Of a stretch of 64,000 nucleotides of DNA, positions 30,906-42,379 are shown piece after piece. The stretch is from assembly GCA_949825065.1 (NCBI GenBank), contig OX463864.1, positions 10,033,787-10,097,786 of the forward strand, in the 5' to 3' direction. How positions within the stretch are numbered: the stretch's first letter is position 1; each line of letters begins with the position of its first letter. Source of the DNA: Odontocerum albicorne (lineage: Eukaryota > Arthropoda > Insecta > Trichoptera > Odontoceridae). Under the pieces are notes generated by a model. The model searched no databases and was not told the origin of the DNA. It worked only from the letters and a program-made list of their open reading frames with translations. Both the position numbers and the translations under genes were made by a program.

Positions 30906-32010
30906 TTAGAAGGTTAGTTAACATACATTTTTCGCTTCTTCTAGATCCACACACCTTCTCGCACAACTCCTATGATTTATTTGACTTTCTACGTTTCCTT
31001 TTTTTTTTCAAAATATTAGTCATTTGATCCAACGATAGTTACCTTGGTCATCCACAACCCCTTCTTTAGTAAGTATTTTTTCATCCGTTCGATCCACATG
31101 CCCAAACCATCTCAGCGTGCTCTTTTTAATTTTACTTAAAAGGGTATTCTCTAGAAATTTGAAAAAATCGTTTTTTTTGCATATTCTTTAAGTTTAGACC
31201 TTTAAAAATATGTTCTCAAAAGGAAATTTTAAAATTCTCAATATTTACGAAGTTATAGCTATAAATGAAGCAGCAATTACGCCGCGCCGGAATAACTCGG
31301 ACAATAATCTCATAACTTTAAAAGCATTTTTCTCGAAACTACTTTTTTCGACCTGGTCGACATAAAATCTTAAGTTCTATTCTACCGATTGCCTTTAAAT
31401 TTTGTTTAAACCTTTCATAAATGTTTATATATCGTTCCTACCTTGAAAAATAAAAACTATTTTCATTATTATTTTTAAAAAAATTTAAAGTTTGAAAAAA
31501 AAATGATTAAAAAATGTACAGAATTTACAAAAGACAGCCGCCATTTTATGTTTTTTTTTCTTTGGTACCAACTATAACGCCATTATTTTTTATTTAGAAA
31601 CTGTGAATGATTTTTATTTTAAATATATGAAAAGGTTCCAGTCATGTCGACCAGCTCACCCCCTTTTTTTACGGCAAGATAACAGCTGATAACATCTTGA
31701 ATTTTCAATTTCTTTTTTCAAACATTTTTTTGTTCATTGTCAAATCATCAATAAACAAACTGTAAAAAATATGGAAGAAAGATGTTTTTGTTTTTTTTTT
31801 ATATTTAGTCTGAAAAAACGCCCGAAATTCACGCCCCTAGAGTACAATACCCCCTTAACACATCAGTATTATGTTCACATTCATCAATTATTACTTCATT
31901 CCGTAATCTGTATTACATTGTCACTCCCTGTATTCTTCTCAAAGCACATATTTCTACAACATTCATTGACGTCATTTTCTACGTTTCACTCTCATATATC
32001 AAAGTTGGCA
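30906..32010 (-). pseudogene. LINE L-B fragment split by a TTAA element
   Basis: 30906-31139 and 31855-32010 form one continuous L-B minus-strand piece (CTCAGCGTGCTC... / ...ACACATCAGTATTATGTTC) once the inserted element is removed. It is tail-to-tail with the preceding plus-strand L-B. Confidence 0.75.
31140..31854. mobile_element. 715-bp non-autonomous element flanked by TTAA
   Basis: TTAA at 31136-31139 and 31855-31858 flanks AAGGGTATTCTCTAG at the left and CTAGAGTACAATACCCC at the right, an imperfect inverted pair with a 2-3 bp indel. Removing it restores the L-B reading. TTAA duplication is typical of piggyBac-type elements (Sola3 also). No transposase is seen. The interior has frequent homopolymers. 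Confidence 0.8.
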
Positions 32011-32054
32011 CTAAAATAATTTATTTATTTTATTAAACAAAGTAAATTATTGTA

Positions 32055-32224
32055 TAGTACCCGGCGGTAAGTAATACACATCGGGCTTAAGAAAGAGACT
32101 GTCGCTTTAAAGAGCGTCGTCTCTGTCGCACGGACTGTTAGCGCATCGTGCGATAGAGACGACGCTCTACAAAGCGACAGTCTCTTTCTTAAGCCCGATG
32201 TGTATTATTTACCGACGGGTACTA
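32055..32224. mobile_element. 170-bp foldback MITE, same family as 22229-22460
   Basis: The arms TAGTACCCGGCGGTAAGTAA ... GAGCGTCGTCTCTGTCGCAC pair almost fully with the right half. TA flanks both ends (32053-32054 and 32225-32226). It is the shorter version: the inner GGCCATAGTTGGCTAAC arm of the other copy is missing. Confidence 0.92.
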
Positions 32225-32689
32225 TACAAATATTTGTCAAGGCTCTACCTATATATAAATTTATTACTTAACTAATCTTAATTATATGTTATAATTTATG
32301 AACTTACTTAATCTTATTTTCCTACATATCATTTTATTTTATTTATTCAATCTTTATATATGAGATCTTTGAAATAATTAACACCTACATACTACTTATA
32401 ACTAGATAACAATTCTATAGGTACTAAAATGCTGTTATCCACTATTATCTTAGCAGGTTTGGACACCGTCTGGTTTGAGTATATGTGTTTCATTGCCCAA
32501 TTGACTTTATTTATGCCATTCTACATCCGTCACAAATACTACAATGATTTAAGTTAAAAAAAACACTGGTTATTTGGCTAAGTTAGTCACCATTCCCCTT
32601 AACTTTAAAAGCGGCGCAGTAAATATGACCATATTCAAATTACTTGTGTTTATATGTACAGTTGTATTATCTCTTAATATGTTTGTGAA
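32225..32689. other. unassigned AT-rich sequence
   Basis: No feature was recognised. Confidence 0.4.
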
Positions 32690-33960
32690 AATACTACAAT
32701 ATAATATAATTTAGTAGAGGGAGAGAAACCAAAATACTTATTCTTTTGTCGATTCACCATCTTTTAACACTTGCCTTACTGTGTTAAAAAAAATTCGCCA
32801 GCCACGGTGCTAGACGCTAAGCGTCCAATGAAACACGTATGTTTTAAATTTAAATTATGCAAAGTCTGCTAGATATTTTTTTGTAATTAGCTATAAAAAT
32901 CATTTTATTATGTATCAAAACGTGGAATAATCAAATAAAATATAAGTCCTGGTCAATCGCTATCCATCACAGGGTGGCAAGTGTTAAAAATACTTATTCT
33001 TCCGTCGATTAAACCACCAACGTCGATTAAACCACCATCTTCCGTCGAATAAACCAGTTATAGTACCTCTTAATAATATACGAGTATGTTTGTGAAAATA
33101 CTATAATATAATTTAGTAGAGGGAGAGAAACCAAAATACTTATTCTTCCGTCGATTAAACCACCAACGTCGATTAAACCATCATCTTCCGTCGATTAAAC
33201 CAGTTATAGTACCTCTTAATACTATATGTTTGTGAAAATACTATAATATAATTTAGTAGAGGGAGAGAAACCAAAATGCTTATTCTTCCGTCGATTAAAC
33301 CACCAACGTCGATTAAACCACCATCTTCCGTCGATTAAACCAGTTATAGTACCTCTTAATACTATACGAGTATGTTTGTGAAAATACTATAATATAATTT
33401 AGTAGAGGGAGAGAAACCAAAATACTTATACTTCCGTCGATTAAACCACCATCTTTTAAAAATACTTATTCTTCCGTCGATTAAACCACCAACGTCGATT
33501 AAACCACCATCTTCCGTCGATTAAACCAGTTATAGTACCTCTTAATACTATACGAGCATGTTTGTGAAAATACTATAATATAATTTAGTAGAGGGAGAGA
33601 AACCAAAATACTTATACTTCCGTCGATTAAACCACCATCTTTTAAAAATACTTATTCTTCCGTCGATTAAACCACCAACGTCGATTAAACCAACATCTTC
33701 CGTCGATTAAACCAGTTATAGTACCTCTTAATACTATACGAGCATGTTTGTGAAAATACTATAATATAATTTAGTAGAGGGAGAGAAACCAAAATACTTA
33801 TACTTCCGTCGATTAAACCACCATCTTTTAAAAATACTTATTCTTCCGTCGATTAAACCACCAACGTCGATTAAACCAACATCTTCCGTCGATTAAACCA
33901 GTTATAGTACCTCTTAATACTATACGAGTATGTTTGTGAAAATAATCTTAAATCTTCCAT
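32690..33960 (+). repeat. 140-186-bp tandem repeat rich in GTCGATTAAACCACC
   Basis: The marker TAGTAGAGGGAGAGAAACC occurs at about 32713, 33114, 33254, 33400, 33586 and 33772. The last two units grew by about 40 bp through an internal duplication of the TTCCGTCGATTAAACCACCATC segment. A 15-bp motif GTCGATTAAACCACC forms the inner level. Confidence 0.9.
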
Positions 33961-34394
33961 CGATTAAACCACCATCTTCACCGACCAGCGTTGAACCAAA
34001 TATGACCACATTCCAATTACCAATGTTCATATCATACACAGTTCCGTTCTGTTAACTAGTTAGTGAAAATGCTATAATCATTTAGGAAGAAAAAAAAAAA
34101 GCAATAATTCTTCCGTCAATATAGTCACCAACCTCCTAAACTAGTCGTTGAATCAAGTATGTCCATACTCGAGTAAGCTACCGTATTGTACCTCCTGCAT
34201 AGTATCACTATTGAATTATCTCATAAAAGCCTGTGTTGTTCACAAGTTAAGAAACGCTGAATAAAGCAGGTTTTGTAAAATAGTGAGAAGGAATAATTAA
34301 ATTAATTAGTTTCAGAGTCGCTAGGGAGTTTAGAAAACCATTCAAGATTGTAGTTCTTTAAACGACGTTATATGTATAAATTGTCTTTTTATAT
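33961..34394. other. unassigned; diverged continuation of the array
   Basis: TTCCATCGATTAAACCACC and TTCCGTCAATATAGTCACC near 33955 and 34110 show faint remains of the preceding repeat. Otherwise nothing. Confidence 0.4.
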
Positions 34395-34450
34395 TTAATG
34401 TGTAATGATTGGTTGGAAAACATTTCCAATGTTAGTAATAAACCCGACAA
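34395..34450 (+). repeat. isolated L-F-type tail
   Basis: GATTGGTTGGAAAACATTTCC and GTAATAAACCCGACAAAC resemble the L-F/SINE 3' tail. Confidence 0.5.
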
Positions 34451-34619
34451 ACTTATCACATTAGACAATGAAACAATACTCTCACGCTTTTTGAAGTGTG
34501 CAGTTGTATTGTCAACATATACGATGAACAACAGCAAATTTTGTTTACTTTAGTGGTTTTTAAACCCTCAAAATTGATGTTAATTAACGAGACAACCAGA
34601 CAACTAACCTGACTGTTTA

Positions 34620-34905
34620 TGTTTTTTTGTATGCGCAATAGTTTTTTGCATGCCCAATATTTTTTAGCATGCCAATTTTTTGTTGGATATCAATGTTTTT
34701 TTTTCATGCCTAATGTTTTTTGCATGCCCAATGTTTTTGCATGCTAAATGTTTTTTTTGCATACCCAATGATTTTTGGCATGCGCATTTTTTTTTCCATC
34801 CCAATGTTGATTTTGCATACCCAATGTTTTTGCATGTCCAATGTTTATTTTTCCATACCGATTGATTTCTTTCATGCACAATCTTTTCTTTGCATTCCAA
34901 ATGTT
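34620..34905. repeat. degenerate TTTTTTGCATGCCCAATG minisatellite
   Basis: About 15 irregular units of TTTTTTGCATGCCCAATG (16-22 bp). Open frames over it on both strands have low-complexity HAQCF/KNIGHAK-type text and are not genes. Confidence 0.85.
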
Positions 34906-35109
34906 GTAAATAACTTTCTACTCATAATCTTTTGATGTTTTAATTTTCAACGAGTATGAAACGTTGTGTATTCAAGTCCTTTAATGGGATGTCTTCATCA
35001 TGTCTTTCGAATTTGTGTCTGAAACAGCCATTACCTTCTTATCTTTTCACTGGACTTATTTTAGTATTGTTGCTTATTTGTAATATTTTTAATCTGCTAA
35101 TAATTTTGA

Positions 35110-35595
35110 GGATATCTAAGATTTTATCTTCAACATTTATCTTTAATATTTTATCTTCAACATTTAATCTTCAACATTTTATCTTCAACATTTATCTTCA
35201 ACATTTATCTTCAACATTTATCTTCAACATTTATCGTCAACATTTTATCTTCAACATTTATCTCCAACATTTATCTTCAACATTTTATCTTCAACATTTA
35301 TCTTCAACATTTATCTTCAACATTTATCGTCAACATTTTATCTTCAACATTTTTCTTCAATATTTTATCTTCAGATTTTATCTTCAGATGTTATATTCAA
35401 CATTTATCTTCAAGATTTATCTTAAACATTTATATTCAAAATTTATCTTCAACATTTATCTTCAACATTTTATCTTCAACATTTTAACGTCAAAATTTTA
35501 TCTTCAACATTTATCTTCAACATTTATCTTCAAAATTCATCTTCAACATTTATCTTCAACATTTTATCTTCAACATTTTATCTTCAACATATACC
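35110..35595. repeat. 12-13-bp ATCTTCAACATTT minisatellite
   Basis: About 38 units of TATCTTCAACATT(T). The 12/13-bp mix keeps a plus frame open from 34956 to 35657 with IFNIYLQHLSST-like repeats, which I regard as a repeat artefact. Confidence 0.92.
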
Positions 35596-35673
35596 TTACT
35601 CAGATTGAATATAATTCCACTGTTTGGTCCCCTAGCTGTTCATACAAGCGTGGTTAACGGGGTGGGGTATAGC

Positions 35674-38081
35674 TAACGTGACCATTTATTTTTTGACTCA
35701 AAACGGGACATTGGTTTATTTAAGTCAAATAACCATAGGTAGTCATTGAAAAAAAAATACTTTTTAAAGTTATATTGATGTATTTAGAAAAATTAAGATA
35801 ACATTAAAGTTACTAATTGAAATCCAAAATGTTTAGTTATATTTATATTTTTCAGAGGAACAAATTTGTTTTAAAACATTTGATGATGATTTTAAGTAGG
35901 AATGAAACTCTTGGCACGTTTTTTTTATATTGACCTTGGTAATCAACATCGCCTTTAAAACTGGAATTTGTAACTGAGTTTTCTCAGATGTCCATAATTT
36001 GTTCATCATAGAAAATACTCTTTCTACTGGAGCATTTGTAGCAGGCAAACATAAAATATATTCAATTAAAACAGAAAAATTTTCATGCTGCAGATTGTTG
36101 GCGTGAAAATGTTTGAATACTTCCACCCAACGAGTTTCCGTGGAAACATTTTGATTATTCCATTCTGTTACCTTTTGCGATGTAATGTAGTTAGAAATTA
36201 ATGAAAATTCGTCAAAAACTTCTGTATCTTTATTACTATCAATATATTCCTTTTCAATTAGGACATCCAGAGCTTTTTGAATGTCTTCCCATGCGGGGAC
36301 GTTTTTTAAATCTGCCCAAAAAAATATCTCCATTTCTTTGGTTAGAAAGCAAGTCCACTGCTCCAGATATTCACGGCTTGTTTTATAAAATTCTGTAGCC
36401 GTCCTTTTCACAAAATCTTCATCGATACCAGTACCATTATCTTTCAATTTCACCATAAATTGACGGACTGAAAATGGGAGAAACTGATTGGTCTGTTTCT
36501 GAGTGAAATTATCTTTTAGTTGATTGATTTCTTTTGCAGCTTCAATTGCTGATACAGTCTGACCTTCAAGTTTCAATACAGCTTGATGAAAACTTGCTGA
36601 CTGAGCGTGTAAAAAATAAAGCCACAATTCTGATGTGGGATCTTCAAAAAAGTTTTTTAGTAAAATGGGACATTTTTCAATACTCAAAAAGTAGTTTTTT
36701 AATGGCTGATACATTTTTAAAACCCTTTCTAATGCAGGCATAAGAGCAAGCCATCTGGTTTTGCTATAGCCGAGCATTTGTTGATATTCCGTTTCAGTTT
36801 CGGCGCAAAACTCCTTTAGAGCTTCAACTCGAATCGTGTAAATATAAAAAAATGAATATATCTTCACAATTATACTTTCATAATCTAAGGGTAGCCCATC
36901 TGCAGCAGATTTTACAGCATTATGAATTACATGGGCTCCACATCCAATACCTATTCATGGCTTTTTCATAAATGTTTGTAATTTTGTCAAGACATTGTTA
37001 GTTCCTCGCCTAGCTGCGCCCCCGAAATTGACGTTGGCATTGTCCCCACAAAATGCCACGACTTTTTCTGTTAAATTGTAATCTGTCAACACTTGGTTTA
37101 AATAATTGACAATAATATCTGAAGTCTCACCTGGCTGTTCTTGTAGGTCTAAAATGTTCACTTGTACACCTACGTAGGGTAGAAAAAAGCGCACTACAAT
37201 AGGGTATATTTTCTTACTACCATGGTTTGAAGCGTCAGTCAAAATTGTAATACAATTCGCCGTATCAAGATCATCTTTTAATTCTTTCATCGCTGTACGC
37301 GCCAAAACATTTACTGCAATAGCTTCTGATTTCGTACGCGCGCATGTAAATTTTAAATCAAAACATGATTGAATTATTTTCGAAGCACAATCATTGGAGC
37401 GAAAACTGTGATTTTCTTGTATCGTGTGATAAGCCCAGACGCCTTCTGCCGCAGCGATATCCAAATCCTTTGTCGTTGGCGCGTCTGATTTCTTAAAAAA
37501 ATTTAACATCGAAGAACTCGAAGCGGCGGCACGGTCGGCATTTTTATGCTTTTCAGATTTTAAATGTTGTTCAATATCACCTGCACCACTATGAGAAACA
37601 CTAAATTCTGTACGACACTTTTCGCATCTGACATCTGAGGGAGTATTTATTTGCCTAATAAAAGGATATTTTGCTTGTAAGCTAACATTAAACGAACACT
37701 TACGTTTTGGCATATTAACTTAGGATTCCAAAACAAAAGAAGTTAAAGAAAATTACTAATCGAGCATCAAACAACAAAACAATGAGCGAGAAGTGAGCGA
37801 ACGAAAACTCTGTCAAATAACAATAATAAGCCAAAGCGCGCCCAAACGTTGGCATCCTCGGCTACTCTCGGTTATCGTCGCGTCAACGGACGACGCGGTC
37901 GGTCTTGCTCTCGCACACTGCTCGCGTCCAGCCGACCGTACGGTAAGCTTTGGTTCCTCAATTTTCGCGCGGATTCCGAAAACGGGACAATTTTGCGTCC
38001 GAGAATTTATTTCGGGGACACCGGGACTCGTAATTATAAAATGGGACAGTCCCGTTCAAAACGGGACGTCTGGTCACGTTA
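35674..38081 (-). mobile_element. complete 2408-bp hAT element with 8-bp target duplication
   Basis: The ends are TAACGTGACCA (35674) and its inverse TGGTCACGTTA (to 38081). GGTATAGC is duplicated exactly at 35666-35673 and 38082-38089. Subterminal AACGGGAC motifs occur at both ends (35702-35710; several at 37978-38067). The transposase gene runs on the minus strand between them. Perfect duplication and a nearly intact gene point to recent insertion. An autonomous partner elsewhere in the genome is plausible. Confidence 0.95.
35833..37713 (-). pseudogene. hAT transposase, single in-frame stop
   Basis: One reading frame of 627 codons starting MPKRKCSFNVS and ending KYKYN. Only one TGA (codon 253, 36955-36957) interrupts it. 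The two open parts (35833-36867 and 36955-37713) and the gap between them are in the same frame. Domains: a BED/TTF-like zinc finger (C30, C33, H50, H56); RNase H-fold catalytic region with ILTDASNHG (D160) and FCGDNANVNFGG (D224); CGAHVIHNAV just after the stop (C258, H261); TRWLALMPALERVL around codon 320; C-terminal hAT dimerisation block LPATNAPVERVFSMM (about codons 556-570). Length and order fit a full hAT transposase. It cuts and pastes the element by recognising its ends. The stop makes this copy inactive unless read through. A W codon (TGG) changed to TGA is one simple origin, but that is inference. Confidence 0.93.
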
Positions 38082-38089
38082 GGTATAGC

Positions 38090-38755
38090 ATAAGTTTTTG
38101 GGATTTATTCACTTTAAATGGGGCATTCCTATAATTGACATTTATTATAACTATCTCGAACGAACATTGAATTTATTACCTCCGAACAAAAGAAAGATAT
38201 TAAATGATTAACTTCTTTTGTCTAAAATAATCAATTCTCCATTCAATTTTCCAACAATGCTTAGTTTTTTCACTATAGGGCTTTTTTCTATAATAAACAA
38301 AGTATGTTACCTCTAATTTCCAACAAAATTCGCGCAAAGATTTCCGATAATTTTTCCATAGTTTGCCGAGCTGTAAAATAAGGTTGATTGCATATTAAAA
38401 AAGTACCATTATTTTCACAACTTTGATAAATTGTTATGGTGAGGTGCGGGCAGCTGACTAGAGACAGCTCCGTATGTGATCAATTTTGTCTATTGTTAAT
38501 TTTTTTATAATTTTGACTCGTGTTCTTACTTGCTTATCTATTATTGATATGTTTTTATTCTTAATTATAAATGAAACACGAACAACTTTTTTTTTTTACA
38601 TCAACAGTACAATGTGCGATCTATGCACATTGCACCGTTGATGAAAAATAAAATTAAAAGTTAGAGTGAGTTCGAATCCCTAGTTACCCTTTGCTTGTTT
38701 ACTTGGTGTTGCCATTGGCACAACTTATTATTTTTATAGAATGGGATGCATAATT
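38090..38755. other. unassigned, with a 19-bp-arm hairpin
   Basis: 38600-38645 forms a hairpin: CATCAACAGTACAATGTGC, loop GATCTAT, GCACATTGCACCGTTGATG (two mismatches). Otherwise nothing is recognisable. Confidence 0.5.
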
Positions 38756-39310
38756 AACAAATAATGGTATATTGATAATCATACAACGGGTAGTATACCA
38801 CATTCGCAGATGGTGGAAAAGTTAAAAGGGATATCGAAGGGCGTATAGCGATATGAAATAGCGTCAATGAAGCATTAAACAATATAAATTTGAACCGGAC
38901 AATATCAAAATCTGCTAAGATGATGATAGTCCACAATAGTGTTTTAGGCCAACTTTGTTGTATAAGATCGAAATGTGGCCCTGGAAGAAGACAGAAAGGA
39001 GACTAATAAATGCTGTATAAATGCGCGTTTTGAGACGAATATATGGAGTGTGACAAACTACGAAATGTAGTGATTAGGGATGAATATGATATTAGCATTG
39101 ATAGTTTGGACATGTAGAACGAATTAATAAAGAAAGACTAAAAATACAAATAAACTGTGAATATGTGAGTAGAAAGCGTTGTACAGGAAGACTATGGAAT
39201 GTTTGGTTGGATCAAGTAAATGAAATTTTGAAAAAAAAAAGGAAACGCAGGAAGTTAGAAAAATCATAAGAGCTGTATGGATGTAGAAAAGGCGACATAT
39301 ATATACCGAG
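38756..39310 (+). pseudogene. LINE L-B fragment
   Basis: The plus frames give GGKVKRDIEGRIAI, NLNRTISKSAKMMIVHNSVL, a RVLRRIYGV block, FGHVERINKE-like text and QVNEILKK. This is the longest single L-B piece. Stops and frameshifts throughout. Confidence 0.75.
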
Positions 39311-39594
39311 ATAGGAAGATATGGCACTCTGTGATCTCTACCTACGCTTACAGTGGAATTACGCGATGTGGGTTTACTTTTTATTTTGTTTTCTGCCATA
39401 TAGTTATTTTGATTTTTTTAGTCTAGATATAGAAGGGTGTGGGCTGAAAAACCCCCGATGTCCTTGCGGTCGGACTCGCCCTACATTAGTGGGGTGTATC
39501 TCGGCCCGAGGATTGTTATGGGATGAGCCCGGACCTTTTAATGTCTTCTCTCTTAAATGTATTTTCTGCAGTTTATTTTGAGATATATCATTTA

Positions 39595-39695
39595 CTTGGA
39601 ATGAATTTATTTCACCGTATACCATATATGTATACTATATATGTTATGATAACATAACATATATACATAAATGGTATACAGTGAAATTTATTTGC
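39595..39695. repeat. long AT-rich hairpin
   Basis: TTTCACCGTATACCATATAT and ATGGTATACAGTGAAA face each other around a TATATGTTAT-GATAACATAACATATA centre. It may be a small MITE. Confidence 0.65.
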
Positions 39696-39940
39696 TTGAA
39701 TTAATCTGAGGTGGTATTTGTGGATTTGCTTTTTATTTCCGCCATCTATTTACTTTCTTCTTATTCTACATGTGCAAGGGTGTGGGCTGAAAAACATCTG
39801 GTGTCCCCGTGGCTAGACTCGCCCTATATTGGTGGGGTGTCTTGGCCGGGGGGATGTTATTAGATTAGCCCAGACCTTTTGATAGCTTCTCTCTTAAATC
39901 TTTTTTCTGTCATTTATGTGTTTTTGAAGTGTATCTAAAT

Positions 39941-40198
39941 ATATCGTCGTTGTTCTGCGAAAATCAATTAAGTCCAAATATTGAGTTTTGAGATAAATGC
40001 AATTTAAGTTTGGGAGGGCGATGTAAAATCAAGTTATATGACTTTTTATCTTTTCATAACAGCGAAACCATATAACTTTTGGACATAAATGGTTTTTCCA
40101 TGTGTAGATATTTTTATTTAAAGTAAAATGGCATCAAAAAGTCATTTTAAGCAAAAATGAACTTAAACCCTTTTCGCAGTCGCAGAACAACGACGATA
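39941..40198. mobile_element. about 258-bp MITE with TATCGTCGTTGTTCTGCGA ends
   Basis: TATCGTCGTTGTTCTGCGA at the left and TCGCAGAACAACGACGATA at the right are exact inverses. It splits the L-G sequence GTATCTAAATA / TTATGTATGTGCATACTATG, which is continuous in the copy at 41140-41185. No coding capacity. Confidence 0.88.
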
Positions 40199-40260
40199 TT
40201 ATGTATGTGCATACTATGTTGCTATCAATAAACCTATATTTATTTATTTATTATTTATTT

Positions 40261-40984
40261 ATGCATACGAGTATGTTCAATAGTTTATCAAATATTTTTA
40301 CGTTCCCACCTTTCCATTCAATTGGCATTAGCACAATTCATCCTCATTACAGGATAGAACGCCTAATAAACCAATAACAATAATCTCTATTGATAATTGT
40401 ATTACATAACAGAGGAAATAAGTACAGCTGTGTATTTCCTCACATTCAATCAATATTAAAGCGTAACAGAACATTCCCGTAACAAATTTCCTTATCAATT
40501 TTCAACAAACAAATGTAAATTGTTTTGATATTTTTCACATCCGTAAATTGTATAATCCATCCCGTAACGATGTCGCATTCTTTTCCATTGGCATCCGGAT
40601 TGTGAATAATGCTTTATAATAACAGGTAAACAGTGCACATCCCAATGTCTCTTGTTACGCCATGTTACGGCGTAAAACGACCGTTATAATACCCCTCCTT
40701 TTTGCCGCCATTTTCCTACCTGCCTCGCACTTAAAACTTTCACGGCCAAACAAAATGAACGCCCAAGTGGGGGATGCCACACTAAGGAGTGACTAAACGT
40801 TCTTATTTGTTCAGGACGATACTAATTTATTGCTTCGTATTGAATAATAGTAATATCGAAAAGTTTCCTGTCCAAAAATGTAATAAAAAATTAAAGAATG
40901 ATTCAATTTTTTATTCGTAATTTAGTCACCCTGTAGTTTAATACATTTTGTAAAAAGATGTACATTGGCGTATTGGCATGTGTG
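40261..40984. other. unassigned sequence
   Basis: No supported feature. A short GC-richer patch lies at 40620-40780, without ORF homology. Confidence 0.4.
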
Positions 40985-41215
40985 CAAGATTCAAATATAT
41001 GGGTGTGGGCTGAAAAACATCTAATTTCCTCGCGGCCGGGATCGCCCTATATTAGTGGGTTGTATCTATGAGATGACCTTTTAATAGCTTATCTTTTATA
41101 TTAATTTTCTGCTATTTATCTTGAGACGTATGTACGATTTTGAAATGTATTTATATACTCGTATGTACATACTATGTTGATATCAATAAACCTTTATTTA
41201 TTTGTTTAAATTAAC
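40985..41215 (+). mobile_element. L-G copy, single monomer with tail
   Basis: GGTGTGGGCTGAAAAACATC to CAATAAACCTTTATTTATTTG, undisturbed at the site where the previous copy has a MITE. Confidence 0.7.
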
Positions 41216-41509
41216 AATCACATAACTATCTTCAACATACGAGTATATCATTAAAAAAAAAAACAAAAATCGTTTTCCGCTGTTCTTAAATAATGCTTAA
41301 AAATATTATTAAGGCATGGAAAAGTTAAAAAATCAAAGTATTTTTATTGTATTACATTTTCATTGTATACAATACAACCAGAGGGGTGTTATTGATGTGT
41401 TTTAATAATCCCGTTAAGGTTGTATTTATTCAAAGGTTTCATATTCAAGACTTGGTCGAAAAACTAAAAAAAAAAAAAGATTATTTGATATATATTACGC
41501 AAATTTAAT

Positions 41510-41600
41510 CTAAACGGACAGTATCAAAAGCTAATAAGTATTTTTGTACCACCTTTAATGTATGAGAGTATGATACGTGGAAGTGAGTTCTCGTTTCATA
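41510..41600 (+). pseudogene. LINE L-B scrap
   Basis: ACGGACAGTATCAAAAGCTA and TACCACCTTTAATGTATGAGAG are the same segment as the satellite unit at 14.6 kb. Confidence 0.55.
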
Positions 41601-41619
41601 AAGAATCTACGACATTAAA

Positions 41620-42085
41620 AAAAATAATTCATTTGAATAAGAACACTTCATCCATGGCAGTGATATGAAGAAAATCACAACTACATGAAAATTCTCTAAG
41701 AATTCGTTTAATTAAAAAAAAAACAGTTCGAAATTTGAAAATTTACTCGATTTGAATAAGAACACTTAATCCATGGCAATGATATAAGAACTATTAAACC
41801 ACAACTACATGAAAGTCAAACTGTAACATAAGAATTCGTTTCATTAAAAAACAGTTCGAAATTTGAAAATGTAATTGATTTGAATATGAACACTTTATCC
41901 ATGGCAGCGATATGAGAACTATTAAATCACAACTACATGAAAATCAATCTGTAAGAATTCGTTTAATTAAAAAAAAAGTTCAAAATTTGAAAATGTTATT
42001 GATTCGAATAAGAACACTTATTCCATTCCATTCCATACCACTGTATGAGGAATTCTAAGTCACAAACACATGAAAATCAATCTGA
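41620..42085 (+). repeat. about 125-bp tandem repeat, 4 copies
   Basis: Unit markers GAATAAGAACACTT.ATCCATGGCA, ACATGAAA.TC and AAGAATTCGTTTAATTAAA recur near 41635, 41755, 41880 and 42000. Confidence 0.88.
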
Positions 42086-42379
42086 TTTTGTCCTAAGAAA
42101 ATGTGGTCAATTGAGCAACGAATTGAAGGTATTACTTAAGAGAGTGGGGTTGTCACGTTAGAAAAATGTTAAGAGTGGGAAGGAACCTACGTATTGAGTA
42201 GCTTCGTGTATATTCTTGGCGTAGTGCGCTGACCTCGGAGAAATTTTAATATCACAATATCATGTGTAGGTTGTATTATATATTTGTATCTTGTTATCGA
42301 AAGGTGTGCTGATGTAATGGTACAAAATACGCGAAACATGCAATTGGAACAAATCGATTTAAAATGTTTATTAACTTAA

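Larger units (their letters stand above)
39320..40260 (+). mobile_element. L-G element with inserted MITE and hairpin
   Basis: First block 39425-39560 and second block 39775-39925 correspond to the two monomers of 6130-6815. The 3' tail TACTATGTTGCTATCAATAAACC plus (ATTT)n is at 40208-40260. An AT-rich hairpin (39595-39695) separates the monomers. A MITE (39941-40198) interrupts the second. Confidence 0.7.

Noticed and set aside
34956..35657. 233-codon plus-strand frame
   Set aside because: Made of the 12-13-bp ATCTTCAACATTT minisatellite; no start context, domain or codon bias.
37793..38134. 113- and 77-codon plus-strand frames at the hAT end
   Set aside because: They overlap the element's 5' non-coding end and TIR in two different frames, with no recognisable domain.
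38570..38645. Hairpin as a microRNA precursor
   Set aside because: Arms of 19 bp are too short for a typical precursor, and nothing indicates expression.
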